A DNA stretch of 64,000 nt from an uncultured Chitinophaga sp. (GTDB lineage Bacteria; Bacteroidota; Bacteroidia; Chitinophagales; Chitinophagaceae). How positions within the stretch are numbered: position 1 is the stretch's first letter; each line of letters starts with the position of its first letter. The position numbers were made by a program, and so were the translations under genes. This document shows positions 52,449 through 60,946 of the stretch, one piece after another. The stretch is taken from the NCBI RefSeq assembly GCF_937898475.1, contig NZ_CALEJS010000012.1, positions 372,001 through 436,000 of the forward strand. Direction: 5' to 3'. The notes beneath the pieces are model-generated. The model searched no databases and was not told the origin of the DNA. It saw only the letters and a program-made list of their open reading frames with translations.

Positions 52449-54410
52449 TTACTTTTTGCCCTTCGCTTTCTTAATCAACTTTCCAAAACCTTTCGGCTCC
52501 ATTTGATGTGTTCGTAACCATTCGAGCCCTTCAGCAACTTGCACTTCTGAGTATTGCCGCTTACGATCACTCCATTGATAAAAGTCCCGGACCAGTTCCT
52601 TATCTGTTATTGTTCGTTTTTCGATGATGCGGTTGTTCCAAACAGCATACAGTGTAGCGATGATCTCCGCTTCTGCTTCGGTGGTTTGATAAAGCAGCTC
52701 AAATAGCTTATTCAGCTGTTCATGTGCTGGCCCAAAGTATCCCTGGTAATACTCCTCGATGTTCCCCTGCTTTTCTAATGGCACAAATCGCTTGTTCTGA
52801 TAATCAAACCACTTTTGCTTGCGGAAGTCGTTGTAGATAGTATGCATGAACACATTATCATAAGGGCCAGCTGCTTGGTAATAATAGTTCAGCTTGAGAT
52901 CGGCTTTTATGATATGCTCTGCGAGGAATTGTATCTTCTGAAACTTAATATCGGTAAAATTAGGATCATTCCTGAACTCAGAAACGATTTTACCGGCCAG
53001 TACCTGCTTCGCAAAGTTTTTCCTACTCTCTGGAATGTTAAGTTTAGGTAGCTCCCCGTAAGTGTTTAGTGGCTTTGCAGCCGACGTTGCTTGTTCCTTC
53101 TCCAAATTATACTCTTTACCAACATCTACAACCTTTATCTGCCCGTTCATCAGCATGGGCAGTAACCAGTCGCGAAGGGCGGAAAGTTGTAGGTTTTGAT
53201 GAAGATTAGATTGTCTTTTTTCTTCTAAAGGCTTTGCGAACTCATAATATTTTTCAACGATCTCCTTGTCAGGAAAAACGACATGGTATGAAGCCATAAA
53301 AGAATCGAACAAGAAGTTTTTTATACCACTTGTTTTCCCTTCATAGCCAAAGAAGACACCTGAATCATACAACCGTTGCCACTCCTGCAGAAAGTTGAAA
53401 ATATACTTTTTATCCCTTATGGAAACGGCTTTACAAAAATTCGAACAGATCACATCTGCATCGAATCGTTCAAATGTTTTTTCTGTCAATAATGCTATTC
53501 TTGCAGTTGATTGAGTAGGACTTCCACCTGAAATTTCTACAATGAAATCGTTAGGGTTTAAAATTTTTGAGCGATTGTTTTTCAATATAAAACGCCCGGG
53601 AGATTTGATTTCTCCTTTACCATTTAAGCCATTTATATCAGCACCTCTTATGCAATAAACTCTTTCCGTGTAATTGCCTTCTTGGGTCTCTTTACCCCAA
53701 TCGCCGGCCTTTGTTGCTGCAATCCAATCATTGAAAACTGTCACATTCCATCCCTTCGGAATCTCCCTCTTCAATACCTCATCATACACCATTTTACCCC
53801 CGGTGGATTTATAAGGCTTCCCGTTAGCATCAGGAAAATCAAATTGCACAAACCAGTAATCATAGAGCATTTTAGCCATTTGTTCTAGCTCGGCATTGAT
53901 GCGGTTGTTGAGTTCTATTTTATCGTCTAAAGCGGATAAAACAGCTGCTATTTTTTGTTGCTCTATTAAGTCAGGAACTACAATTTCCTGCCTTTTTAGC
54001 GCACCCTCATTTACTCTCTTTCTACCAGAAGTACCCTCCATGCAGCTTATTGCCCGTTCCCTAAACAAAGGACTACGAGCTAAATAGTAAATAAATTTTT
54101 TGTCTGAATGTCCATTTTCTCTTAGAACAATGAATTCAGATGACCCATATGCCACCTCACCTTCATTCAAGATATCGACATACGCAGTCTTCCCATTTTC
54201 TAAACAAGGCGTAATCTTCGCTACAAGCGTATCTCCGTTTCTAAATTTGGGACCTGATTTATATTCAGCATATTCAAATCCTTTAAGTTTTCTTTCAAAT
54301 GTGCCCAACTTCTCCATCGGAATTTTCTTAGCCAACCTATTTTTTGGCAAGCTTTCCGACGGATTAAAATCTATAAAATCTCCAATTGAAGTTTGATGCC
54401 AATTATTCAT
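52449..54410 (-). CDS. hsdS: Type I restriction specificity subunit (HsdS) with C-terminal extension
   Basis: Sequence-specificity subunit, 653 residues, longer than the usual 400-450. Two target-recognition domains are seen (residues 5-150 and 210-400), joined by the conserved helices IEQQKIAAVLSALDDKIELN and LRDWLLPMLMNGQIKV. Residues 455-653 form a further helical domain (KFQKIQFLAEHIIK, then YYYQAAGPYDNVFMHTIYN). Its pattern recalls DUF4065/Panacea-type antitoxin domains, but that is inference. It overlaps hsdM by 8 bp. Confidence 0.88.
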   Translation of the reverse strand: MNNWHQTSIGDFIDFNPSESLPKNRLAKKIPMEKLGTFERKLKGFEYAEYKSGPKFRNGDTLVAKITPCLENGKTAYVDILNEGEVAYGSSEFIVLRENGHSDKKFIYYLARSPLFRERAISCMEGTSGRKRVNEGALKRQEIVVPDLIEQQKIAAVLSALDDKIELNNRINAELEQMAKMLYDYWFVQFDFPDANGKPYKSTGGKMVYDEVLKREIPKGWNVTVFNDWIAATKAGDWGKETQEGNYTERVYCIRGADINGLNGKGEIKSPGRFILKNNRSKILNPNDFIVEISGGSPTQSTARIALLTEKTFERFDADVICSNFCKAVSIRDKKYIFNFLQEWQRLYDSGVFFGYEGKTSGIKNFLFDSFMASYHVVFPDKEIVEKYYEFAKPLEEKRQSNLHQNLQLSALRDWLLPMLMNGQIKVVDVGKEYNLEKEQATSAAKPLNTYGELPKLNIPESRKNFAKQVLAGKIVSEFRNDPNFTDIKFQKIQFLAEHIIKADLKLNYYYQAAGPYDNVFMHTIYNDFRKQKWFDYQNKRFVPLEKQGNIEEYYQGYFGPAHEQLNKLFELLYQTTEAEAEIIATLYAVWNNRIIEKRTITDKELVRDFYQWSDRKRQYSEVQVAEGLEWLRTHQMEPKGFGKLIKKAKGKK

Positions 54411-56034
54411 ACCTCAACCCTTTTAATTGTTTCTGAATCTCGATATCCAAACGATTACCGTCTTTAAACAAAGCGTTCAGTCGTTCTTCAAAGCCCTGCA
54501 TCTTTTCGGCAAATTCAGCTGCGGTAATATCTACATAGTCGATCTTTACTTCAAAGTATTGGCCGGCAGAAAAAGAGTAATTCTTCTCTTGCACTTGCTC
54601 TTGGGTCACGATCACGGAGAGATCTTCAACTGCCTGCTTGTTATTAAACGTATTGACGATTCGGGCTTCTTCCTCGCGGGTCAGCACCGTACGTTGGTTT
54701 TTGCCTTCTTTTACGGTTTCGCCCAGCTTGCTGGCATCCATCAGTACAATATGTTCGGTGTCCGCTTTTTTATCGAGAAACAGCACGGATACATTGGTGC
54801 CAGTGCTCGCAAAAATATTGCTGGGCATGCTCACCACACCGCGCAGCCAGCCCTTGTCCACCAGGCGTTCGCGGATCTTCTTTTCAATACCACTCTGTGC
54901 TGTGATGAATCCTGTAGGGACCACAATAGCTGCCTTCCCGCTATCGTTCAGGCTGTACATGATGTGCTGGATAAAGAGCAGGTAAATAGCCATTGATTCT
55001 TTCTTAGTCTTAGGTACATTGGGTATGCCGGCAAAAAAGCGTTCTTTAAAACTGTCTTTCTCCAGGTCATCCCTGAAATCTGAAAAATCGAGCTTAAAGG
55101 GCGGGTTGGATACGATATAGTCAAATTTCAGTTTCTCCAGGTAAAACGGCTGCGTAATGGTGTTGGTCTTAATCACGTTGGGAATGCTGTGCGTCAGATT
55201 ATTCAGGATCAGGTTCAGCCGCAGCATGGTGCTGGACTTCTGCGAAATATCTTCGGAATAAATGGTACACCTGTCTTCACCAATTTTATGAGCCAGGGAC
55301 ATTAACAAGGATCCTGATCCCACACTGGGATCGTAGCAACGGGCCTGCTTTACCTTTCCTGGCACCAGTATATTCGCAATGATCCTGGATACGGCATTAG
55401 GGGTGTAGTACTCCGCATATTTTCCGCCTGAATCAGAGTTGTAATCCTTGATTAGGTATTCAAAAATATCTTTGAAGAAATCATATTTTTCCTCAAAATA
55501 ATCCTCAAAGCTTTGTTCAAAACTGAATTCGAACAGTTTATTAATGAGGGCGCGGCAAAAAGCATCCCTTTGCGAAGCATCCGTGATAAAAGTGCTCAGC
55601 TCATCGAACAATTTATCTTTCGCCCCCGAAAAAGATTTAATAGAGAAGACATCGGCATTTTCTATGCTGATATCTCGTAGCGTATCATCGAAGGTTTTGG
55701 CGAAATCACCACTGTTCTGAATATTGTGTAGGTGAGCTATGAGCTGATGCGGTTTTAAACGGGGCACATTCTCATCCAGCAAATCCATCAACAGCTCATA
55801 ATCTTTCTTTTTAAGCTTGATTAGTGCTGCACTGAAATCTTTATTTGCATCAAGTTCCGGCTTCAACTTTTTTACCTCATAGCGGAATTTATCATTTAAA
55901 AATTTATACAAAAAAACCTGTGAGATGATCTTGAATTCGTTGCCATCATTGCCTAAACCATAGTTGGCGCACACACTCTTCAGGTTGTCTATAAGCTGCT
56001 TCGTCTTGATCGTATAGTTGATATCTAATGTCAT
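54403..56034 (-). CDS. hsdM: Type I restriction-modification methyltransferase (HsdM)
   Basis: N6-adenine DNA methyltransferase, 543 residues: HsdM N-terminal helical domain (residues 1-140), SAM site (YYTPNAVSRIIANILV, then YDPSVGSGSLLMSLAHK) and catalytic NPPF motif at Asn310 (SNPPFKLDF). Forms the core of the methylase with HsdS. Gap of 3 bp after hsdR and overlap with hsdS, so one operon. Confidence 0.93.
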   Translation of the reverse strand: MTLDINYTIKTKQLIDNLKSVCANYGLGNDGNEFKIISQVFLYKFLNDKFRYEVKKLKPELDANKDFSAALIKLKKKDYELLMDLLDENVPRLKPHQLIAHLHNIQNSGDFAKTFDDTLRDISIENADVFSIKSFSGAKDKLFDELSTFITDASQRDAFCRALINKLFEFSFEQSFEDYFEEKYDFFKDIFEYLIKDYNSDSGGKYAEYYTPNAVSRIIANILVPGKVKQARCYDPSVGSGSLLMSLAHKIGEDRCTIYSEDISQKSSTMLRLNLILNNLTHSIPNVIKTNTITQPFYLEKLKFDYIVSNPPFKLDFSDFRDDLEKDSFKERFFAGIPNVPKTKKESMAIYLLFIQHIMYSLNDSGKAAIVVPTGFITAQSGIEKKIRERLVDKGWLRGVVSMPSNIFASTGTNVSVLFLDKKADTEHIVLMDASKLGETVKEGKNQRTVLTREEEARIVNTFNNKQAVEDLSVIVTQEQVQEKNYSFSAGQYFEVKIDYVDITAAEFAEKMQGFEERLNALFKDGNRLDIEIQKQLKGLRYE

Positions 56035-56037
56035 TGC

Positions 56038-59000
56038 TTAATACCGGTTGTGATACAATTGAAAATATTCTTTCCCGATAAGGGTGCTGATGTTTTGGCG
56101 TGTATCTGTATCTAAATTTAATTTTTCATTCACTACGAATTGCTGTGACACTAACTTAATTAGGTAGCGGTCAAATAGTGCCTCATTACTTAAGAAGTCT
56201 TCCTGGCTTTCCAGCTTATTGTCCACTTCATTTTTTACCTGAATCAAAGCACGATGCAATTGCATTTCCCTGGCATTGAGGGTTCCTTTTTCGGTAAGGC
56301 GTTTGTGAATGCGCACATATTTCTCATCGTTACTGTACTTAGCTTTGAGCAAAGCATTTTTGCGGTTCAGCTCTTTAGCTTCGTCGTATATCTTGCGTAG
56401 CAAGGGCAGGTTCTCCACCATGTCCGCCTGTGTAGTTTCGGTAAGGTTCTTTTTCCTGAAAATACGTTCGAGCTCTTCTTTCAGACTTACGAAATGAGGA
56501 TCACCCTGGTCAAAATTGTTTTGCAAAGCTTCCCGGGTTTTGCGCAACTGTTCTTTTAGTTCATCGGCCAGTTTTAACTCTTCTTCTCCTACTTTGATGA
56601 ATTGGAAAAGTATGTCTTCCAAAGCTGCATTCAACAGGTTTTGCGTGGCTTCCTCATTGCCGATGTTTTCTACAAAGTTGAGGTTATCCAGCCGGTTTTG
56701 TGCCTCTATCAGCAGGCGGTTCAGTACATCAAAATCTATCAGTTCACCTAATCCTTCTAGATCCTGTAGGGCAATTAAGTTTTTCAGTTCTTTAGCGGTA
56801 CGCAAGGCTTTGACCAGCTGCATCAATTCCGCCTTGTTAGTCAATTGCGCGATTTGCTGAGAAAAGATTTCGCGGTTTTCCGTATCGTAATGGAAAAGTG
56901 TTTCCTTGATGCGTTCAATCTCGGTCTTGATTTCCGCTTCGGATTTGAACAGATGAGAATACATTTCCATTTCATCACCCAGTTCCTCCTGCAGCTCCCT
57001 GAAATATAATTGGTTGGTACGGTCGAATGCTTTTGATATATCCGCAAAGTCAACAACATAGCCATACTGGTACTTTTTGTATGGACGGTTCACACGCGTT
57101 AATGTCTGCAGTAGATTATGATCCTGGATAACACGCGCCAGGTAGAGCTTTTTCAAACGCCTGGCATCAAAACCTGTAAGCAGCATATTATAGACAAAAA
57201 GCAAATCAATTTTGCCAGCTTTATATGCTTTAATGAGTTCTTTGCGTACACTCTTATCGTTTTCATCATGCAGGATCAATGCTGCGGTTAGCGGCTTTTT
57301 GCCTTGCTTGCCATAGGGCACAAATGGCTCGTCTGCTATGGACAACTGCGCTGCATCTGTTTCCTGCTCTCCATACTGTTCTTCAAATAACTGGAATAGC
57401 ATTTTGGCTTGCTTGGATGAATCGCAAACTACCATACCACCCAGGCTTTCATCCTGCCAATAATTCCGGAAGTCATTTAAATCCTTAGTGATATAATCCA
57501 AAAGGCCCTGAGCAAATTTTCTTTCCGCATACACATCTGAAGCCTTGATATCGCCCTTCAGGAGTTTGATCTGCTGCATCACATCCTTCATTTCCATTTT
57601 AAAGCTGCCTTCTATTTCTTCCCGGATCAAACGCAGGGTATAGCCATCAGCAATGGAGCGATTGTAATAATATTTATGGATATAGTTACCAAAAAGCAGC
57701 TTGGAATCATATTCTTTTGCTACCTCTTTTAATAGTGGTGTTCCGGTTAAGGCAATGATTACAGCATTCCTATCAGAATTGATCAGGTTCGCGAGATAGT
57801 TGCCTTTGGGGTTATAGCTCCGGTGCGCTTCATCCAGAAAATAAATCCTTTGGGTATTGATATCATAATCCGGTAACCTTACGACGGTAGCATCTTCACT
57901 GAATTTCTGGATATTGATAACAGTAATTTCAGGCTTGCCGCTATCATTATGTATGGCACCTGCTATTTGTAAATCATTGATAAATGCCAGACGGGAGTTT
58001 ACCTGTTTCACTTTTAGACCGCGATTAGCAAATTCTGTTGAAGATTGGATCAGCAGATCCAACCTGTCTACGATAAAGTAAAACTTCGGGACAATGTTTT
58101 GCTTCTGATAATAATCAATAAGGTGCTGCACATTATAAAAGGCCAGAGCCGTTTTACCGGAGCCTTGTGTATGCCAAATAATACCTTTACGCTTGCCGTC
58201 ATCCAATTTGGCTGCTATGGCCATAGTGGCAAAGATCTGCGGGTAGCGCATGATGTGTTTATGCAAACCACTTTCTTCTTCAACATAAGCAATCGCATAG
58301 CGTAAAATGAATGCCAGCCGTTCCCGGCTGAATAAAGAAGTAAGGATACGATGTGTAGGCGTATTAGGTTCTTTATTGATTTTGAATTCTGGGCTATGTT
58401 TGATAACCAGCAGGTTGTTATCCTTCAATATCGCATTTTCATCCGGCTCTGAAATCGTGCCTAACTTTTGTATTACGGGATAGTCTTCATCTTCACGGAA
58501 ATAATTGAACTGTAAATCTGCATAAGCCGATGTAGCATAAAATGCACCAAACACAGGTTCTACAATTCCGTCTTCATATTCCATATTATTGGAAAAGACC
58601 ATCAGCTGTGTGATATTGGCAAAACGACGGAAGTGTTTGTTTTTAAAGCGGGCATTAATACGACTTCGTTCAGCAATTACCCCTTCTTTATTATGCGGCT
58701 TTTTCACTTCCACGAAAGCCAAAGGCATGCCATTGATCAATATCGTAATATCAGGACGAAATTCCTCATCTCCGCTCTTAGCAGTCAATTCGGCTGTAAT
58801 GTGAAAGCTATTATTATCGAAATCCCTAAAATCAATCAGTTTAATACCTGAAGTCGTCGTCAGCCTTTGGTAGAACTTTCTTCCGAGATCTTCATAGTCC
58901 AATTCCAGGCTTATCTCATCCAATACCCGAAGAATTTCTTCTGTAGTCGCCCCTGGGTTAATGCGTATTAGACTTTCAACGAAAATATCTTCGAAGATAT

Positions 59001-59109
59001 TAGTATCATCTCTGCACTGCTGCCGATCAAGAGGTATATAATGATATCCCAACTTCATTAGATGAAGTAAAGCAGGAATTTTGACGCGTGAGTTTTCGTT
59101 GAAGGACAT
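56038..59109 (-). CDS. hsdR: Type I restriction endonuclease/translocase (HsdR)
   Basis: Motor-nuclease subunit of 1023 residues. N-terminal PD-(D/E)xK nuclease (FRPDITILINGMPLAFVEVK: Asp and Glu-Val-Lys), SF2 helicase domain 1 with Walker A HTQGSGKTALAF (Lys319), DEAH box FLDEAHRSYN and motif III LTGTPLL, helicase domain 2 and a C-terminal helical domain that binds HsdM. It starts 24 bp after the XRE-type regulator stop and is the largest gene in the operon. Confidence 0.93.
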   Translation of the reverse strand: MSFNENSRVKIPALLHLMKLGYHYIPLDRQQCRDDTNIFEDIFVESLIRINPGATTEEILRVLDEISLELDYEDLGRKFYQRLTTTSGIKLIDFRDFDNNSFHITAELTAKSGDEEFRPDITILINGMPLAFVEVKKPHNKEGVIAERSRINARFKNKHFRRFANITQLMVFSNNMEYEDGIVEPVFGAFYATSAYADLQFNYFREDEDYPVIQKLGTISEPDENAILKDNNLLVIKHSPEFKINKEPNTPTHRILTSLFSRERLAFILRYAIAYVEEESGLHKHIMRYPQIFATMAIAAKLDDGKRKGIIWHTQGSGKTALAFYNVQHLIDYYQKQNIVPKFYFIVDRLDLLIQSSTEFANRGLKVKQVNSRLAFINDLQIAGAIHNDSGKPEITVINIQKFSEDATVVRLPDYDINTQRIYFLDEAHRSYNPKGNYLANLINSDRNAVIIALTGTPLLKEVAKEYDSKLLFGNYIHKYYYNRSIADGYTLRLIREEIEGSFKMEMKDVMQQIKLLKGDIKASDVYAERKFAQGLLDYITKDLNDFRNYWQDESLGGMVVCDSSKQAKMLFQLFEEQYGEQETDAAQLSIADEPFVPYGKQGKKPLTAALILHDENDKSVRKELIKAYKAGKIDLLFVYNMLLTGFDARRLKKLYLARVIQDHNLLQTLTRVNRPYKKYQYGYVVDFADISKAFDRTNQLYFRELQEELGDEMEMYSHLFKSEAEIKTEIERIKETLFHYDTENREIFSQQIAQLTNKAELMQLVKALRTAKELKNLIALQDLEGLGELIDFDVLNRLLIEAQNRLDNLNFVENIGNEEATQNLLNAALEDILFQFIKVGEEELKLADELKEQLRKTREALQNNFDQGDPHFVSLKEELERIFRKKNLTETTQADMVENLPLLRKIYDEAKELNRKNALLKAKYSNDEKYVRIHKRLTEKGTLNAREMQLHRALIQVKNEVDNKLESQEDFLSNEALFDRYLIKLVSQQFVVNEKLNLDTDTRQNISTLIGKEYFQLYHNRY

Positions 59110-59133
59110 TAAATTTGGTGGGGTTTAAATTGG

Positions 59134-59346
59134 TCAGTAATTCTTAGTAGGGTGCATTAGTTCCCGTACATCCACATTCAGCACTTTTGCGACGCTGATC
59201 AATGTCTCTAACGATGGCTGCTTCTCATTGGTGCACCAATGAGAAATAGTTGTTTCATTCTTACTTAAACTTTCAGCAAGCCATTTATTGGTTTTGCCCT
59301 GTTCAGCAAGAACAACTTTAATGCGATTAATTGCCTTTTTAGACAT
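59134..59346 (-). CDS. Small XRE-family helix-turn-helix regulator of the restriction operon
   Basis: A 70-residue HTH_XRE protein (NKWLAESLSKNETTISHWCT, recognition helix, then PSLETLISVAKVLNVDVREL). It has the size and position of control (C) proteins of restriction systems: first gene of the hsdR-hsdM-hsdS-mcrB-mcrC unit. A dyad TTTGC-N7-GCAAA lies 5 bp before its start, inside the promoter, so autoregulation is plausible. Confidence 0.85.
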   Translation of the reverse strand: MSKKAINRIKVVLAEQGKTNKWLAESLSKNETTISHWCTNEKQPSLETLISVAKVLNVDVRELMHPTKNY

Positions 59347-59350
59347 AAAA

Positions 59351-59392
59351 TTTGCTTATTAGGCAAATATATCTTATTAATAGGAAAAACAA
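59351..59392 (-). promoter_or_regulatory. Promoter and dyad of the restriction operon
   Basis: Minus strand: TTG (59390-59392), 18-bp spacer, TATATTTG (59364-59371). The dyad TTTGC (59351-59355) with GCAAA (59363-59367) overlaps the -7 box end and the expected transcript start, the place expected for the XRE regulator to act. Confidence 0.55.
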
Positions 59393-59662
59393 TAGCCTTT
59401 TAAGTTAGCTACATGTATTATCCTATGTAATAAGAAATTTCAAACCAGTTGAAGGATTTATTTTCTCTGCATCGATGGTCTTAATTCTCTCATCAATGCT
59501 GAGAGAATTGATCTTTTACCTCTTTCGACACTAATGAATGCTTACTCAAAGAATTCATATCATATAGAGTTTAGAAAACAAATCACATCGGCGGAACAGG
59601 ATTCGAATTAATTCCTATAAATAATTTAATATCAATTATTTAAACTCTGACCGCCTTTGTGA

Positions 59663-59680
59663 ACTCACGGAATAACTCAC
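59663..59680. repeat. ACTCAC pair, candidate integrase arm sites (internal right)
   Basis: ACTCAC at 59663 and 59675, 12 bp apart and in the same orientation as the pair at 44092/44104. The surrounding GAACTCACGGA matches GAACTCACGGA at the left end almost exactly (59661 and 44090 areas). Confidence 0.45.
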
Positions 59681-59827
59681 AGGAGTGGGCTAACGATTTT
59701 TTTAAAGAATTACAGTATTAGTCCTTTTTATAGTTCGTATGGACGTTGTATTTACCTTAGTACTTGGCAGGAAGGATTGACGTAATAGCCTGATTATTAG
59801 CCGTTAACCATCATAATTTAAATCCGA

Positions 59828-59873
59828 CTGAGTTGCCAATTTACTCAGTAAGCCTACTCAGCTCCTCACTCAG
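59828..59873. repeat. ACTCAG array next to attR
   Basis: ACTCAG occurs at 59843, 59856 and 59868 in one direction, with CTGAGT (inverted) at 59828, within 125 bp of the tRNA end. Spacing is 12-13 bp. Candidate arm sites for the recombinase or an excision factor. Confidence 0.45.
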
Positions 59874-59910
59874 CGAAAATAAAAGAAACAGGTCAGATAA
59901 GTGAAATAAT

Positions 59911-59949
59911 TAAAATAAAAAAGCCTGTAAATCAAATATTTACAGGCTT
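59911..59949 (-). terminator. Terminator of tRNA-Pro
   Basis: Minus strand: 12-bp perfect stem (59921-59932 with 59938-59949, arms AAGCCTGTAAAT), 5-nt loop, T-rich tail, directly after the tRNA 3' end. It belongs to the island side of attR, so the element brought its own terminator. Confidence 0.8.
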
Positions 59950-59950
59950 A

Positions 59951-59971
59951 GTCGGGACGACTAGATTCGAA
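59951..59971. repeat. attR: 3' end of the intact tRNA-Pro
   Basis: The partner of attL. It differs from 44016-44036 only at 59962. The crossover must lie within the shared AGATTCGAA, since the sequences diverge beyond it on one side and beyond the terminator on the other. Confidence 0.7.
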
Positions 59972-60025
59972 CTAGCGACCCCTTGCACCCCATGCAAGTG
60001 CGCTACCGGGCTGCGCTACGTCCCG
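59952..60025 (-). tRNA. tRNA-Pro (anticodon GGG)
   Basis: A 74-nt cloverleaf on the minus strand: acceptor CGGGACG/CGTCCCG, D-stem GCGC/GCGC, anticodon stem CTTGC/GCAAG with loop ATGGGGT (anticodon GGG), T-arm GCTAG TTCGAAT CTAGT with one G-U pair, discriminator A. The layout agrees with E. coli tRNA-Pro(GGG). CCA is not encoded. It is the island's integration target. Confidence 0.93.
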
Positions 60026-60085
60026 AACCGGTAACAGCATTTTACTGCTGTAGTATCTTGAAAGTAATGTTTGTAAGATCTTTTG

Positions 60086-60157
60086 TCGGGATGCTTGGAT
60101 TCGAACCTTCGGTCCTTGCACCCCATGCAAGTGTCAGTATTTTTACTGACGGGATGC
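60086..60157 (-). pseudogene. tRNA-Pro(GGG) pseudogene
   Basis: The minus strand has the same anticodon arm (CTTGCATGGGGTGCAAG), a T-loop (GGTTCGAATCC) and a 3' acceptor half GCATCCCGA, but no D-arm or 5' acceptor strand. In their place is a hairpin and a second copy of GCATCCCG (60150-60157). The 5' T-stem strand (GAAGG) no longer pairs. A broken second tRNA-Pro gene, 60 bp from the intact one, likely left by an earlier integration or deletion. Confidence 0.6.
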
Positions 60158-60301
60158 AAAAGTAACTATATTTTTCATTTCTAAAAACTTATTTACCACT
60201 TTTTTATCTCCCTTTTTGCAAACGCCCCTCTGTCGCGTACTTCCCGCCGGAAATCCCCCAAAAATACTGCCAGGCCAGGATCAAACCGGGGCCCCTCACC
60301 A

Positions 60302-60943
60302 TCAGTCCCGCTCAAACTCATCTATCTCCCGCAAAAAAGCCCTGGCTTTTTCCACCGGAGTCCATTCTTTCCCGCTAAACAACCAGCGGAACCAGCGCTT
60401 CCCCGCATTTTTTAGCGTAATATTCCGGTACATCCAGACAGCCCCGAACGTAAAAAGCGCCGTCACCGGTACTGCCACTGCCCAGAACCAGGTATTCCCG
60501 AGCATCGCCGGCGTAAACCAGAAGGTGGTGTAAAACGGCGCCTGCAGAAATAGTATCCTTGTAACGCTGATCGTAGATGCCTGCAACATTGCCAGCTGTT
60601 TCTGGGTCTGTACAACAGACTCGCTGTTGCTGATCCGGCTCATCAGTACCAGGTGCCGGATATAAGCCGCAATGGCCACGATATTAAACACCATGATCAT
60701 TCCCGCGGATACCACCAGAAAGATCCGCTCAAACTGCAGGGAGTTGAACACCAGGACGCCTAAGACCAGCACCCAAAGTATTCCCGCCAATAAAGTAAAC
60801 ACCTTGATACCCCTCATGGACCGGATCGCCGATTTCGCTTTCTGTGTCTGTATCTCCCGCACCAGGTGCAGGTTCAGGGCAAGGGTCCTTTCGAGTTTCT
60901 TGTCGTAAGCCTGCCAGAGGCTTTTTAATTCCATTTCTTCCAT
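60302..60943 (-). CDS. Membrane protein paired with an ECF sigma factor (putative anti-sigma)
   Basis: A 213-residue protein with a charged N-terminal helix (MELKSLWQAYDKKLERTLAL), two pairs of membrane segments (about residues 45-90 and 125-165) and a charged C-terminal tail. Same layout and size as the protein at 25312-25926, and also placed right behind an ECF sigma gene (3-bp gap). An anti-sigma role is a position-based inference; no known anti-sigma motif is present. Confidence 0.75.
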   Translation of the reverse strand: MEEMELKSLWQAYDKKLERTLALNLHLVREIQTQKAKSAIRSMRGIKVFTLLAGILWVLVLGVLVFNSLQFERIFLVVSAGMIMVFNIVAIAAYIRHLVLMSRISNSESVVQTQKQLAMLQASTISVTRILFLQAPFYTTFWFTPAMLGNTWFWAVAVPVTALFTFGAVWMYRNITLKNAGKRWFRWLFSGKEWTPVEKARAFLREIDEFERD

Positions 60944-60946
60944 TTC

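Larger units (their letters stand above)
59393..59950. other. Right end of the island: gene-free with att-like remnants
   Basis: No gene is supported. It carries an att-like sequence (GGATTCGAA at 59599-59607, tRNA 3'-end-like on the minus strand), ACTCAC pairs (59663, 59675), ACTCAG triplets (59843, 59856, 59868) with one inverted CTGAGT (59828), and the tRNA terminator at 59911-59949. Confidence 0.55.
44016..59971. mobile_element. Integrated defence island at tRNA-Pro(GGG)
   Basis: About 15.9 kb between two copies of a 21-bp repeat (44016-44036 and 59951-59971, 20 of 21 identical) that is the 3' end of tRNA-Pro. A tyrosine recombinase lies at the left edge. The rest is phage-defence genes: RloA/RloB pair, type I restriction operon and McrBC. 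It is AT-richer than its flanks. No mobilisation or phage structural genes are seen, so movement would depend on the recombinase or on a helper. Confidence 0.8.

Noticed and set aside
59983..60165. A 60-codon frame across the tRNA-Pro gene and pseudogene
   Set aside because: It overlaps RNA genes and has no protein features.
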